From the NCBI GenBank assembly GCA_965660625.1, contig CBFIAR010000004.1, positions 119,335 to 183,334 on the forward strand: a stretch of 64,000 nt of DNA, written 5' to 3'. The notes under the pieces were generated by a model. The model searched no databases, was not told where the DNA came from, and saw nothing but the letters and a program-made list of their open reading frames with translations. The position numbers and the translations under genes are program-made. The DNA is from Glaciecola sp965660625. GTDB lineage: Bacteria > Pseudomonadota > Gammaproteobacteria > Enterobacterales > Alteromonadaceae. Within the stretch, counting starts at the first letter, position 1. Each line of letters opens with the position of its first letter. Below, piece by piece: positions 1-8,577 of the stretch.

Positions 1-41
1 TCGAAACCTGTCGGTATTTTTTACACCTCGTTGAATAAGAT

Positions 42-66
42 CAGTAAGCAATTTTTTAACTTACTG
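42..66. repeat. Inverted repeat upstream of sigma-54 promoter
   Basis: Perfect 7-bp arms CAGTAAG and CTTACTG are separated by 11 AT-rich bases. The repeat lies about 25-50 bases upstream of the -24 element of the following gene. It could be a binding site for an enhancer-binding protein or the terminator of a gene to the left. A short T run follows, so neither reading is settled. Confidence 0.35.
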
Positions 67-87
67 TTTCTAAATATAAATATTTTC

Positions 88-103
88 TGGCGTATAACTT
101 GCT
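88..103 (+). promoter_or_regulatory. Sigma-54 (-24/-12) promoter of the fibro-slime PEP-CTERM gene
   Basis: TGGCGTATAACTTGCT matches the RpoN consensus TGGCAC-N5-TTGCW, with the invariant GG (89-90) and GC (101-102) exactly 10 bases apart. The start site would fall near 114, giving a leader of about 93 bases before the ATG at 207. A second exosortase-substrate gene in this window has the same kind of promoter. Confidence 0.7.
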
Positions 104-206
104 TGGTGATACTGACATCATTGTATTTGAAGCTAAGGATTTGCAATAAAATCTTAGATGTATAGCTCGCCGTAGATACTTCAATAACTACAACGAGGGT
201 AAATAT

Positions 207-1007
207 ATGAACATATCAAAAAAAGTAGCGAGTGCTTTAGTCGTCTTGGCTCTTACACAGGCTACATCAGCAACCGCTGCAATTATTCAAGTGCCGATTG
301 ACGTTACATTACGTGACTTCACATTTGCACATCCAGATTTTGACAATAGCGGCACTACCGGTTTAGTAACAGGCATGGTCGGCAGTATGCTCGACGCTAA
401 CGGCGTACCAATATATAATCCAGGATCAGGCGGTGCTGTTCAAAGCGCATCCACATTTTCTACGTGGTACAACGGCAGTTGTGATGCGAATACTCCTGGA
501 GTAACTTGTGTTGCAGAGTATACAAAATCAATTGTCACCAATGTTAATACTGATACTGGGGAACTAACTTACGCAAATAGTTTCTTTTTCCCTTTAGATA
601 GCTTGACAGATGTTACCAATGATGGCGACTCGTACAACAACCACAACTATTCGTTTACAGCACAATTTGAATTAGACTTGATATTCAATGCCGCGAATAC
701 CAATACATTTTCTTTTACTGGTGATGATGATGTTTGGGTTTTCATCAACAATGAGCTGGTATTGGATCTTGGTGGTATTCGACCTGCGGTGACGGATGGT
801 TTTAATATGAATACAGTCGCTACCAACTTTGGGATAAGTGAAGGTGAGCAATATACCTTGAGCTTTTTCTTTGCGGAACGCCATTATAGCGAATCCACCG
901 TAAACATTACGTCTTTCTTAGGAGAAATCCAACAGGTGCCAGAGCCGACAGGAATTGCAGCCTTTGGTTTGGCGTTATTAGGATTAAGAAGATTCGCGCG
1001 CAAATAG
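207..1007 (+). CDS. Fibro-slime domain protein with PEP-CTERM sorting signal
   Basis: Secreted surface or matrix protein of 266 residues. A Sec signal peptide covers residues 1 to about 25, with cleavage after the ATAA stretch. The body matches the fibro-slime domain family, including the GDDDVWVFIN motif around residues 172-181 and a following DLGG. The C-terminus is a PEP-CTERM signal: VPEP at 244-247, a short hydrophobic segment, then RRFARK. Family knowledge says such proteins are cut and anchored or released by an exosortase (XrtA/EpsH type) and often belong to exopolysaccharide biofilm or floc matrix. A GAGGG ribosome site precedes the ATG. No exosortase gene is in the window. The ligand is unknown. 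Confidence 0.85.
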   Translation: MNISKKVASALVVLALTQATSATAAIIQVPIDVTLRDFTFAHPDFDNSGTTGLVTGMVGSMLDANGVPIYNPGSGGAVQSASTFSTWYNGSCDANTPGVTCVAEYTKSIVTNVNTDTGELTYANSFFFPLDSLTDVTNDGDSYNNHNYSFTAQFELDLIFNAANTNTFSFTGDDDVWVFINNELVLDLGGIRPAVTDGFNMNTVATNFGISEGEQYTLSFFFAERHYSESTVNITSFLGEIQQVPEPTGIAAFGLALLGLRRFARK

Positions 1008-1059
1008 TAAGCTAATGAGAGCTACTTAAGACGTAATTTTAGATAATTCTGTTGCATAC

Positions 1060-1092
1060 ATGCCCACCGAGAAATCCGTGGGCATTTTTTTG
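1060..1092 (+). terminator. Rho-independent terminator of the fibro-slime gene
   Basis: A perfect 8-bp stem, ATGCCCAC (1060-1067) with GTGGGCAT (1078-1085), is followed by a run of Ts. Confidence 0.85.
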
Positions 1093-1126
1093 TAATTAAA
1101 AACACCAGGGAAGGTCAACCCTTCAC

Positions 1127-1717
1127 CTAGATGCAGCTTAGCGCACTTCCATTGATATCTTCATGTATACCGTCCTGATCTGAGTCAGCGCTTACTTTTA
1201 CGCGTCCTTGCAGTGAAACCGACAGGGCTCTTGCGAAAGTTTCATCTTTGTTGGCGGGGCATATCTGAACAGTAAAGGCTTGGCTAGCGGCCCCTGAATC
1301 CTTGAAGTGAATATTAACACTTGGCCCAGTGATGTCAGTTGAATCAGACGCTTTCGCAGTGCTTACCAAAAGCGCTTCACTCGAGCCTCTATTGCCGTCA
1401 GCGTTGGTGTCAATAAACACAATTTTAGGATTATTCCAATTGGTTCCACACCCTTCAAAATCAGCAGATGGGCATACAACGACATTAATTTGTTCATCAA
1501 TAGCGAGGTGGCGAGCGTATTGAACAACACCGCTAATTTCGTTAAGTTCAGCCGTTATTCTATTTTTAATCAGAAAATTTTGCATGCTTGGCGCGACAAC
1601 GGTGAGTACAATCGCTAATATTGCTAGCGTGATCATCATTTCAAGAAGCGTTACGCCTTTTTGAACGGTTCTCCTAACTTGCGTGATAAGCCTGTTATTT
1701 AGCACTGTGACCCCCAA
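1127..1717 (-). CDS. GspH/FimT family type IV pseudopilin
   Basis: Minor pilin-like protein of about 196 residues. The N-terminus has a class III prepilin signal: KG|VTLLEMM, with cleavage after Gly21, Glu26 as the +5 residue and a hydrophobic helix to about residue 43. The rest resembles the GspH domain, including a C-terminal pair of cysteines. FimT/GspH proteins prime type IV pilus or type II secretion pseudopilus assembly, and FimT homologues can bind DNA during uptake. The gene stands alone with no pil cluster beside it. The longest frame starts with TTG at 1717; a GTG at 1705 preceded by GGGGG is a plausible alternative. Residue +1 is Val instead of the usual Phe. Confidence 0.8.
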   Translation of the reverse strand: MGVTVLNNRLITQVRRTVQKGVTLLEMMITLAILAIVLTVVAPSMQNFLIKNRITAELNEISGVVQYARHLAIDEQINVVVCPSADFEGCGTNWNNPKIVFIDTNADGNRGSSEALLVSTAKASDSTDITGPSVNIHFKDSGAASQAFTVQICPANKDETFARALSVSLQGRVKVSADSDQDGIHEDINGSALSCI

Positions 1718-1784
1718 TAAATATTTTAGAGACTATACTCTATTTTTATTTTAGATGCGTATACCCTAACAGCGCTCGTTAGCT

Positions 1785-1800
1785 TGGTTAATACCTTGCG
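1785..1800 (+). promoter_or_regulatory. Possible sigma-54 promoter upstream of nadE-glnB
   Basis: TGGTTAATACCTTGCG keeps GG-N10-GC and the TTGC of the -12 element, but matches poorly between them. It lies about 180 bases before nadE. P-II genes are often RpoN/NtrC-controlled, which makes it worth noting, but chance is not excluded. Confidence 0.3.
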
Positions 1801-1924
1801 TTGATTTATATAGGGTGAAAATGCGACAATTAGCAGTATTCAGTGGCCTTAGTTTCTTCTTCTGCTGAATGTTGAAGTCAAAAATTGCTTTATCTTCATC
1901 AGTTTGCAATATTGATTGCCAAAG

Positions 1925-1953
1925 TTGACACTTTATTACCAAGTCTGTTTTAT
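1925..1953 (+). promoter_or_regulatory. Sigma-70 promoter of nadE
   Basis: TTGACA (1925-1930) lies 17 bases from TTTTAT (1948-1953), just upstream of the AAGGAAG ribosome site and the ATG at 1979. The -35 is perfect and the -10 matches at four of six positions. Confidence 0.5.
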
Positions 1954-1978
1954 CTGAAAAATTAAGAAGGAAGAGTTC

Positions 1979-2815
1979 ATGTTGAAATCTGAAGTAATCG
2001 AAGAGATGCGTGTTTTACCTGAAATAGATGTCGAACATGAAATACAACGCCGAACTCAATTTATAAAAGATATGTTAAGTGAGTCAGGATTGCGTAGTCT
2101 AGTACTAGGCATTAGTGGTGGTATTGATTCATGCACTCTAGGGCGGCTCGCTCAGCTTGCAGTGAATGAGTTAAATCAAGAATCCAAGGGTGACTATCAA
2201 TTTATTGCTGTGAGATTGCCTTACGGTACTCAGGCTGATGAAGATGATGCGCAAGCGTCCATTGATTTTATTCAACCAAGTTTACAGGTAACCTCAAATA
2301 TTAAGGCCGGCGCAGATGCAATACATGAAAGCGCAGTGAGTGGGCTTCTTGCTGCCGGTATCACTCGCTTTTCAGCAGAAAAAAATGACTTTGTTAAAGG
2401 AAATGCCAAAGCGAGAACAAGAATGGCAACTCAATTCGATATCGCCGGTTTAATGAATGGATTAGTGCTCGGTACAGATCATTCCGCTGAAAATATCACG
2501 GGTTTTTATACTAAATTTGGCGATGGTGCCTGCGATTTAGCACCACTGTTTGGGTTGAGTAAGCGTCAAGTTCGCAGCTTAGCGAGGCAGATGGGGGCAC
2601 CAGAAAGCATCATTACAAAGCCACCAACTGCCGATTTAGAAACGCTAAGCCCACAGAAATCAGATGAGTCCTCATTGGGCTTAACTTACGATCAAATAGA
2701 TGATTTTTTAGAAGGCAAGAGTCAGGATAAAGTTGCTGATGACAAACTCTTAGCGATATACTTAAAGACACAACATAAGCGTATACCTATCCCGACCGTT
2801 TATGATCATGAATAA
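1979..2815 (+). CDS. nadE: Ammonia-dependent NAD+ synthetase
   Basis: Catalyses the last step of NAD synthesis, amidating deamido-NAD+ with ammonia and ATP. The 278-residue length is that of the short bacterial NadE without a glutaminase domain. The N-type ATP pyrophosphatase P-loop SGGIDS is at residues 46-51. The family segments KARTRM and GTDHSAENITGFYTKFGDG follow, and the C-terminus has KPPTADL. An AAGGAAG ribosome site precedes the ATG. The P-II gene starts 15 bases after the stop codon, so the two are very likely cotranscribed, which links NAD synthesis to nitrogen status. A de novo NAD gene, nadB, lies 4 kb away on the other strand. Confidence 0.95.
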   Translation: MLKSEVIEEMRVLPEIDVEHEIQRRTQFIKDMLSESGLRSLVLGISGGIDSCTLGRLAQLAVNELNQESKGDYQFIAVRLPYGTQADEDDAQASIDFIQPSLQVTSNIKAGADAIHESAVSGLLAAGITRFSAEKNDFVKGNAKARTRMATQFDIAGLMNGLVLGTDHSAENITGFYTKFGDGACDLAPLFGLSKRQVRSLARQMGAPESIITKPPTADLETLSPQKSDESSLGLTYDQIDDFLEGKSQDKVADDKLLAIYLKTQHKRIPIPTVYDHE

Positions 2816-2830
2816 GGAAAGTCAAAACTA

Positions 2831-3169
2831 ATGAAAAAAATTGAAGCTATCATAAAGCCGTTTAAGTTAGATGATGTTCGCGAAGGGCTATCTTCAATAG
2901 GTGTTAGTGGCATCACGATGACAGAAGTGAGAGGATTTGGGAGACAGAAAGGCCACAAAGAACTCTATCGCGGAGCAGAATATAACGTGGATTTTCTACC
3001 AAAGGTAAAAATCGAACTTGTTGTACCTGACGAACTTTTGGATAGAGCGGTGGAAACTATCTTAGAGCATGCCAAAACGGGTAAAATAGGTGACGGTAAA
3101 ATATTCGTATTTAATGTTGAACAGGTGATTCGAATCCGCACTGGTGAAACGGACGAAGACGCTATTTAG
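2831..3169 (+). CDS. glnB: Nitrogen regulatory protein P-II
   Basis: Trimeric signal protein that senses 2-oxoglutarate and ATP/ADP and controls glutamine synthetase adenylylation and the NtrB/NtrC system. The 112 residues are full length. The T-loop RGAEYNVDF carries the uridylylation site Tyr51, and the C-terminal signature KIGDGKIFVF is present. The NVDFLPKVKIELV sequence is closer to GlnB than to GlnK, and no amtB gene is adjacent, so I call it glnB; glnK cannot be fully excluded. It follows nadE by 15 bases. A long palindrome overlaps its stop codon. Confidence 0.9.
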   Translation: MKKIEAIIKPFKLDDVREGLSSIGVSGITMTEVRGFGRQKGHKELYRGAEYNVDFLPKVKIELVVPDELLDRAVETILEHAKTGKIGDGKIFVFNVEQVIRIRTGETDEDAI

Positions 3170-3178
3170 CGTCTTCGT
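3153..3178 (+). terminator. Perfect 12-bp hairpin spanning the glnB stop codon
   Basis: ACGAAGACGCTA pairs perfectly with TAGCGTCTTCGT around a 2-base loop. The glnB TAG stop (3167-3169) lies inside the stem. There is no long T tract, so this may be a weak terminator or an mRNA 3'-end stabiliser. Confidence 0.5.
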
Positions 3179-3253
3179 TAGTATTGCCAACATAGGAAAA
3201 TAAATGCGTTAGGCTAAGCCAAGACGCAAGCAGATGCATCATTAGTTAAGCTC

Positions 3254-3739
3254 TTAGTGGGTGTGACCACAACCACCTTCGCCGTGCACGTGCCCATGTT
3301 TTATTTCATCAACAGTGGCCTCACGAACGTCGACCACTTCAACATCAAAGGTAAGTGACATCCCTGCTAATGGATGGTTACCATCGACAGTCACTGTTGT
3401 GTCAGTTTTGTCGATAATAATAACAGATTGCTCGCCATCGTCAGTCGTTGCTCGGAAGCTCATTCCGACATCAACGTCCATCCCTTCAAACATGTCAGCG
3501 GGAACTTCTTGAATCAAATCGTCATGACGCTCACCGTAGGCTTTGTCAGGATCAACAGTCACAGAAAATTTGTCACCTTTAGTTTTCCCAACTAATGCAT
3601 CTTCAATGCCTTCGATCATGAAATGACTGCCTTGCAAAAAAGACATGGGCGGCGCTTCGTGAGAAGAGTCAATCATATCACCTTCTATGGTACTTACAGT
3701 GTAATGAAGAGTGACAACATTATCGTTCTGTATTTGCAT
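3254..3739 (-). CDS. slyD: FKBP-type peptidyl-prolyl isomerase SlyD
   Basis: Cytoplasmic prolyl isomerase and chaperone with metal-binding capacity. It has 161 residues. The FKBP half starts at the N-terminus with VVTLHYTV and has the FMIEGIEDALVGK segment. The insert-in-flap chaperone domain occupies roughly residues 70-120. The C-terminal tail is rich in His, Gly and Cys (HGHVHGEGGCGHTH), as in SlyD proteins that deliver nickel. The tail is shorter than in Escherichia coli. ygfZ lies 14 bases upstream on the same strand, so they may share a transcript. Confidence 0.92.
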   Translation of the reverse strand: MQIQNDNVVTLHYTVSTIEGDMIDSSHEAPPMSFLQGSHFMIEGIEDALVGKTKGDKFSVTVDPDKAYGERHDDLIQEVPADMFEGMDVDVGMSFRATTDDGEQSVIIIDKTDTTVTVDGNHPLAGMSLTFDVEVVDVREATVDEIKHGHVHGEGGCGHTH

Positions 3740-3753
3740 CTTGTATCCTATTT

Positions 3754-4701
3754 TTAATCTAATTTATAAGGCAGAGCGCTTACTTTAAATTGCTGCTCTG
3801 GAAACTCCTTCAATCTTAGCACATCATCTATTTGCGTGTCATTTGCAAGCACCGCCAACATCAGCGTATTAGCTTCAAATACCGCGCTTTGAAGAACTGT
3901 ACCACCACTGCGCCAGTTATCACCAGCCTGTTTTTCCAAAGCGACTCCCGGTGACAAGCGCGGAGCAAGGTCTACATCGTCACCGATAAGAATATATGAA
4001 GCTCTTTTATTGCGTCCTAGAAATTTTGTCCGAGCAATGGTTTCTTGTCCCATATAGCAACCTTTATCAAAATCGATACCAGCTACTGCTTGCAAATTCA
4101 GCATTTGCGGAACAAATTCATTACTGGTTTGTGCCTCCACATAAGGGATTGCGTCTCTTATATTCATCGCGTCCCAGTGTTCTTCGTTTGTATCGGCTTC
4201 TTGAATAGACAGTTGACTTAGCATGGCCGCACCGTTTGCGTTCAGAGCTAGCAAGTATCGTGGGTCGTTAATGTTCAAGCATATTGCACTGCCAAATTGG
4301 TTATTGACCACGCTAAGGTGCTGGTCGCTGAGCCCAGCAAATAAGGTGCTAATAGCCGCGATTGTTGTTGTTCCTGAGACGCCAAAAAAGCTTAATCCAT
4401 CACCAGATTGCTGGATATCTACGTTTGAAAAAAACCCATATTTCTTGAATTCGGCCATGCTTTTTTCAAGTGATGATTTTCGCATGATCAACTGATAGAC
4501 ATCGTGAGATAACAGTGCTGTGAAAACAGACCATGCTTTGCCTTTAAAGTCGCAATGTGCGCCAAACCTAGCGGCCTGGGAATTCATCTTGGTAACATCG
4601 ATGGTTACTTGACCTTGTAAATATTCTGCAGCCTGTGGACCTGAAAATGTAATGCAGCCCAGATTATTCAATTTTGCGACTAATTCTTTTTGAGATGACA
4701 T
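3754..4701 (-). CDS. ygfZ: tRNA-modifying / Fe-S cluster assembly protein YgfZ
   Basis: Folate-binding protein of the GcvT/YgfZ family that helps mature or repair certain [4Fe-4S] enzymes such as MiaB. The signature KGCYMGQE has its conserved cysteine at about residue 215. The frame is open to 4767, but I place the start at the ATG at 4701 (315 residues). It has an AGAGG site about 7 bases upstream, and the family N-terminus aligns from there. The divergent neighbour is sdhE-ygfX, matching the arrangement in enterobacteria and supporting the assignment. Confidence 0.9.
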   Translation of the reverse strand: MSSQKELVAKLNNLGCITFSGPQAAEYLQGQVTIDVTKMNSQAARFGAHCDFKGKAWSVFTALLSHDVYQLIMRKSSLEKSMAEFKKYGFFSNVDIQQSGDGLSFFGVSGTTTIAAISTLFAGLSDQHLSVVNNQFGSAICLNINDPRYLLALNANGAAMLSQLSIQEADTNEEHWDAMNIRDAIPYVEAQTSNEFVPQMLNLQAVAGIDFDKGCYMGQETIARTKFLGRNKRASYILIGDDVDLAPRLSPGVALEKQAGDNWRSGGTVLQSAVFEANTLMLAVLANDTQIDDVLRLKEFPEQQFKVSALPYKLD

Positions 4702-4950
4702 TTTGTAGCCTCTAATGCTGTCGAGATTTGCTGTTTGTTCAATTATTTTTGAACGAAGTAAGCTCACTCTTTTTTTCTTGTTGGGGTTGATATTGGGATT
4801 GTACGTTAGTTTGCAAGATGATGATTCATTGGGCTGCTGTTATTTTGAATTTTTTTGCGCAAATACGGCGCCATTTTTATTATCGTTTGATCAGTTCTGC
4901 ATTGGTCCGCGTTATGCTACTATCTCACCAATAAAAGCACGAGGTTACTA

Positions 4951-5202
4951 ATGTTTACAGCAAAGAGAGTCGCTAGGTTAAAATGGGCATGCCGCAGAGG
5001 AATGCTAGAGTTAGATGTATTGTTCCTTCCTTTCGTTGAACAAGCTTTCGATGAATTGACTGATGGTGAAAAAATAGTGTTTGAACGTTTGTTAACTTGC
5101 GATGACCCGGATCTATTCGCATGGTTCATGGGCCATCAAAAGTGTGAGGATCCTGACTTGGCGGTGATGGTGCAACGTGTATTACAAAGAGTTAAGGTGT
5201 AA
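4951..5202 (+). CDS. sdhE: FAD assembly factor SdhE
   Basis: Small soluble protein (83 residues) that promotes covalent flavinylation of succinate dehydrogenase SdhA. The conserved WACRRGMLELD segment carries the family RGxxE motif at residues 16-20, and CDDPDLFAW follows. GAGG precedes the ATG. The next gene starts inside its last codons. It diverges from ygfZ, as in E. coli. Confidence 0.93.
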   Translation: MFTAKRVARLKWACRRGMLELDVLFLPFVEQAFDELTDGEKIVFERLLTCDDPDLFAWFMGHQKCEDPDLAVMVQRVLQRVKV

Positions 5203-5707
5203 CTCGATATTAACTATTATCGCAACACGGTATCAGTTCGGTTTAATACAGTTTTTTAACTGCTATCTTGTGCCACTTTGCCTATGTTGGTCTGTGCCCA
5301 CATCGGCATTGCCGACACTATATTTAGTGCAGTTTGTCTTCACCACAATGCTAAGCGTTTGGCTCACATATCGATTGTACAACAATACCAAATTAGCAAC
5401 GCATTTTTTAATCTACGTGAGTCAGCAAAGCTGGCTACTTTGTGATTACTCTGAAAACAGGCTGTTAGATACCGATAAAGCAAATGTTAGTGGTCATTAT
5501 AGGACAAATGATAATTCACCTATTAATGGTGGCTCCAAAATTTGTCCGCGTTCACGTTGCACTCAGTTCTGCATATTTTTAATATTAGAACCTGAGGATC
5601 TGCGCGCAGTGAGTTCTACAATCCTTTTTAAGTGGCAACTAAGCGATAAAGACTATCGTGAACTTGCTTTGGCGATAGCACAAAGCAAAGCGTCAGCGCG
5701 AAGATAA
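5177..5707 (+). CDS. YgfX/CptA-like inner-membrane protein
   Basis: Membrane protein of up to 176 residues. It overlaps the last 26 bases of sdhE, the place where ygfX sits in other gammaproteobacteria. Two hydrophobic helices cover about residues 22-65, followed by a soluble C-terminal part ending FKWQLSDKDYRELALAI, which resembles the YgfX C-terminus. YgfX in E. coli interacts with SdhE and affects cytoskeletal proteins; its role is poorly defined. The start used is a GTG at 5177. The middle region (about residues 95-135) is polar and longer than in E. coli. The assignment rests mainly on position and topology. Confidence 0.65.
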   Translation: MYYKELRCNSILTIIATRYQFGLIQFFNCYLVPLCLCWSVPTSALPTLYLVQFVFTTMLSVWLTYRLYNNTKLATHFLIYVSQQSWLLCDYSENRLLDTDKANVSGHYRTNDNSPINGGSKICPRSRCTQFCIFLILEPEDLRAVSSTILFKWQLSDKDYRELALAIAQSKASARR

Positions 5708-5782
5708 ATAAACGAGCATAAAAAATGAGAATGTATAGTGAGTCTAGCTTTTATGCAAACCTAACGCAGGAAAACTAAGTAA

Positions 5783-6727
5783 ATGATGAACATGGGCTTA
5801 TTGAAAGCGGCTTTTTACAGTCCACAGCATTTTGATAATGCTATACCTGTGTTGCCAGAGAGCAGTATTCGTAAGGAGATCGTAATCAATACGGTGCACT
5901 GTGAACGATACAATCAGGCGGTGAATTGGAAGCTAGGTATTGCAGCAGTAATACATCCGAACTATTTGCAAGTTTTGACGCTGCGCATGCAGCTCGAGAT
6001 GATGATAAATCAACCATTCCCTTTTAAACCGATGGGTTTGGTGCACTTAGCCAATCATATCGAAGTGAACTACTTGCCTAAACAAAATGCGCAATTGTTA
6101 CTGCAAACATCGTTCAAGGAATTAATTTGGCATAAGAATGGTTGGGTTTTTGCTCTTTTAAGTGAAGGCTTTGTTAATGGTAAATTAGCGATAGCTGCTA
6201 CCGCTTACTATTTGTCTCGACAACGGCACACTCAGGTCAATAAAAATACTGACGTTATCAGTGAAGTGAATCTCGAGGAGGCGACGTCGAAGAGTAAAGT
6301 AGTAGCAAAAATTTCATCTGAGATACCAATAATTGATGAATTGTTGCCTCCTTTTGATATGAGCGTTGATATGAATTTTCCGCTAGGTATTGGGCGTCAG
6401 TATGCGCGAGTTTCAGGTGATTTTAATCCGATACATTTAACGCGGTGGACGGCGAAATTGATGGGTTTTAAACAGGCCATTGCGCATGGCATGTACTCAA
6501 AAGCACTTTGCATATCAGTGATCTTAAAGCAAGAAATGGAGAATCGGAAAGGGGCATTAGCGCAAGCGTCAATGCAATTCTCTACTCAATTTATACAGCC
6601 CATTTATTTGCCAACACGCTGTGAGTTGAATGTCAAACGGGAGGGTGAAGGCATTGACTTTTCGCTGACCTCAAAAAGTCGTGCTAAAGCAAGAGAGCAT
6701 TTGCGTACTAAGGTAGTTATTGCATAA
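5783..6727 (+). CDS. MaoC-like hot-dog dehydratase
   Basis: Protein of 314 residues with a C-terminal MaoC domain (about 195-310). The hydratase motif is visible as SGDFNPIH followed by IAHGM, carrying the Asp and His used by (R)-specific enoyl-CoA hydratases. The N-terminal half looks like a second, degenerate hot-dog fold without the catalytic pair, as in double-hot-dog members. Likely substrates are enoyl- or hydroxyacyl-CoA thioesters, but none can be named. It stands alone, 75 bases after ygfX and convergent with nadB. GCAGG lies upstream of the ATG. Confidence 0.75.
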   Translation: MMNMGLLKAAFYSPQHFDNAIPVLPESSIRKEIVINTVHCERYNQAVNWKLGIAAVIHPNYLQVLTLRMQLEMMINQPFPFKPMGLVHLANHIEVNYLPKQNAQLLLQTSFKELIWHKNGWVFALLSEGFVNGKLAIAATAYYLSRQRHTQVNKNTDVISEVNLEEATSKSKVVAKISSEIPIIDELLPPFDMSVDMNFPLGIGRQYARVSGDFNPIHLTRWTAKLMGFKQAIAHGMYSKALCISVILKQEMENRKGALAQASMQFSTQFIQPIYLPTRCELNVKREGEGIDFSLTSKSRAKAREHLRTKVVIA

Positions 6728-6798
6728 GGCTCTATTTACGGCGACCAAAAATACAGTGCTCAACACCAAGTAGCACTCTATTTTGATTACTTTGCATA

Positions 6799-8394
6799 TC
6801 AACGTTTCTTTTGAATAATCGTAGGCTCTGGTTTTTCAAGCATGTTCGGATAGTCCAAGTTGTAATGCAATCCTCTACTTTCTTTTCTCGCCATGGCACA
6901 GGTCACGATAAGTTGTGCGACGCAGACAAGGTTGCGTAGCTCCAACATATTGTTGCTGACCTTAAAGTTACTATAGTACTCATCAATTTCCTGTTTCAGC
7001 AAGTTAATACGTCGCAAAGCGCGCTCTAGCCGTTTATTAGTGCGAACAATGCCAACGTAATCCCACATGAAGAGTCGCAGCTCGTGCCAGTTATGTTGAA
7101 TAATGACAAGCTCATCTGAATCAATAACACGGCTTTCATCCCATGCTTGAATTGGCTCTTCAATCCAGTCCCCATCCAAACGATTAATGATGTGTTTAGC
7201 GGCGGCATGAGCAAACACAATACATTCTAGTAGCGAGTTGCTCGCCATCCTATTTGCACCATGCAAGCCCGTGTATGCAGCTTCCCCGATGGCATATACA
7301 TTGTCTAAGTTTGTGCGAGCATCAAAATCAGTAACGACACCCCCACAGGTATAATGCGCTGCAGGGACTACCGGTATTGCCTGAGTGGTAATATCGATAC
7401 CTAATGAACGGCAGCGACGGTATATATTAGGGAAGTGTTTTTTGATGAAATCGTTAGATTTATGGCTGATATCGAGGTACATGCAGTCTGCACCGAGACG
7501 TTTCATTTCAAAATCAATCGCTCTAGCAACAATGTCGCGGGGGGCCAAATCGCCTCTTTCATCAAATTGATGCATGAATTTAGTGCCATCTTTGTGGCAT
7601 AAGAAGGCGCCTTCGCCGCGCAGTGCTTCGCTAATAAGAAAGTTTCCAGCATCAGGATGAAACAAACACGTAGGATGAAATTGATTAAATTCCATATTGG
7701 CTATTCTACAACCTGCACGCCATGCCATTGCGACACCGTCACCACTTGATACATCTGGATTTGAGGTGTATTGATAAACCTTGCTGCCGCCACCCGTCGC
7801 TAATGTTGTGAAGCGAGACCTGATCACTTCTACGCGCTCTTTTTTACGGTTCCACACGTAAGCGCCGACACAATGGTCGGGCCTCGTCGCACTTTTAATG
7901 AGATCAATCGCATTATAGCGTTCGAATAAGTGGATGTTTGGATCGTTTGCGACATTGTCCGACAATGTTTCTTGAACGGCTGCACCAGTTGCGTCGGCAG
8001 CATGTAATATTCTTCTATGACTGTGGCCACCCTCACGCGTGAGATGGAACTTGGTCTCACCACTCTCATTCTTTTCTTGATCGAACGGAACGCCCTTGTT
8101 TATTAACCATTCCATACTTTCTTTTGCGCTGCGAGCAGTAAACGCCACTACCGCTTCATCACACAAGCCTGCACCGGCATCTAAGGTATCTTTGATGTGA
8201 CTTTCGATAGAGTCTGTGTCGTCAAACACAGCTGCAATGCCGCCTTGTGCGTAGCGAGTGCTTCCCTCATTTATGTCACTTTTGCTGAGGACGATAACGT
8301 CACAATATTCAGCCATTTTTAGCGCAAGGCTTAAACCTGCAGCGCCACTACCTATTATTAATAAATCGCAGCGATGTTCAATTGTTTGAGACAT
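6799..8394 (-). CDS. nadB: L-aspartate oxidase
   Basis: FAD enzyme that oxidises L-aspartate to iminoaspartate, the first step of de novo NAD synthesis. It has 531 residues, like the family. The N-terminal dinucleotide motif GSGAAGLSLAL is at about residue 16. Substrate and FAD segments STRYAQGG, HRRILHAAD and HYTCGGV follow, and a helical C-terminal domain ends the protein. It is divergent from rpoE, the same arrangement as in E. coli. Confidence 0.95.
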   Translation of the reverse strand: MSQTIEHRCDLLIIGSGAAGLSLALKMAEYCDVIVLSKSDINEGSTRYAQGGIAAVFDDTDSIESHIKDTLDAGAGLCDEAVVAFTARSAKESMEWLINKGVPFDQEKNESGETKFHLTREGGHSHRRILHAADATGAAVQETLSDNVANDPNIHLFERYNAIDLIKSATRPDHCVGAYVWNRKKERVEVIRSRFTTLATGGGSKVYQYTSNPDVSSGDGVAMAWRAGCRIANMEFNQFHPTCLFHPDAGNFLISEALRGEGAFLCHKDGTKFMHQFDERGDLAPRDIVARAIDFEMKRLGADCMYLDISHKSNDFIKKHFPNIYRRCRSLGIDITTQAIPVVPAAHYTCGGVVTDFDARTNLDNVYAIGEAAYTGLHGANRMASNSLLECIVFAHAAAKHIINRLDGDWIEEPIQAWDESRVIDSDELVIIQHNWHELRLFMWDYVGIVRTNKRLERALRRINLLKQEIDEYYSNFKVSNNMLELRNLVCVAQLIVTCAMARKESRGLHYNLDYPNMLEKPEPTIIQKKR

Positions 8395-8499
8395 AGATTG
8401 TTTTTCAAGTAAGGTGTAGAATTGTAAGTATCGCCATACTAATCATCTAGTAAAAAATTACAACTGGTGGTTATTTATAAATTATTTTAGCTGTATATC

Positions 8500-8527
8500 G
8501 AACTTATCCAACAAGTGTCTGTCTATT
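8500..8527 (+). promoter_or_regulatory. Sigma-E type promoter of rpoE-rseABC
   Basis: GAACTT (8500-8505), a 16-base spacer and TCTATT (8522-8527) match the extracytoplasmic sigma-E pattern GAACTT-N16-TCtrA. It sits 50 bases before the rpoE start, as expected for autoregulation. Confidence 0.6.
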
Positions 8528-8577
8528 ATTACACTTGCATGAGCCATAAGAGATGTTTTTTAGGAGTAGTGGCTCGA

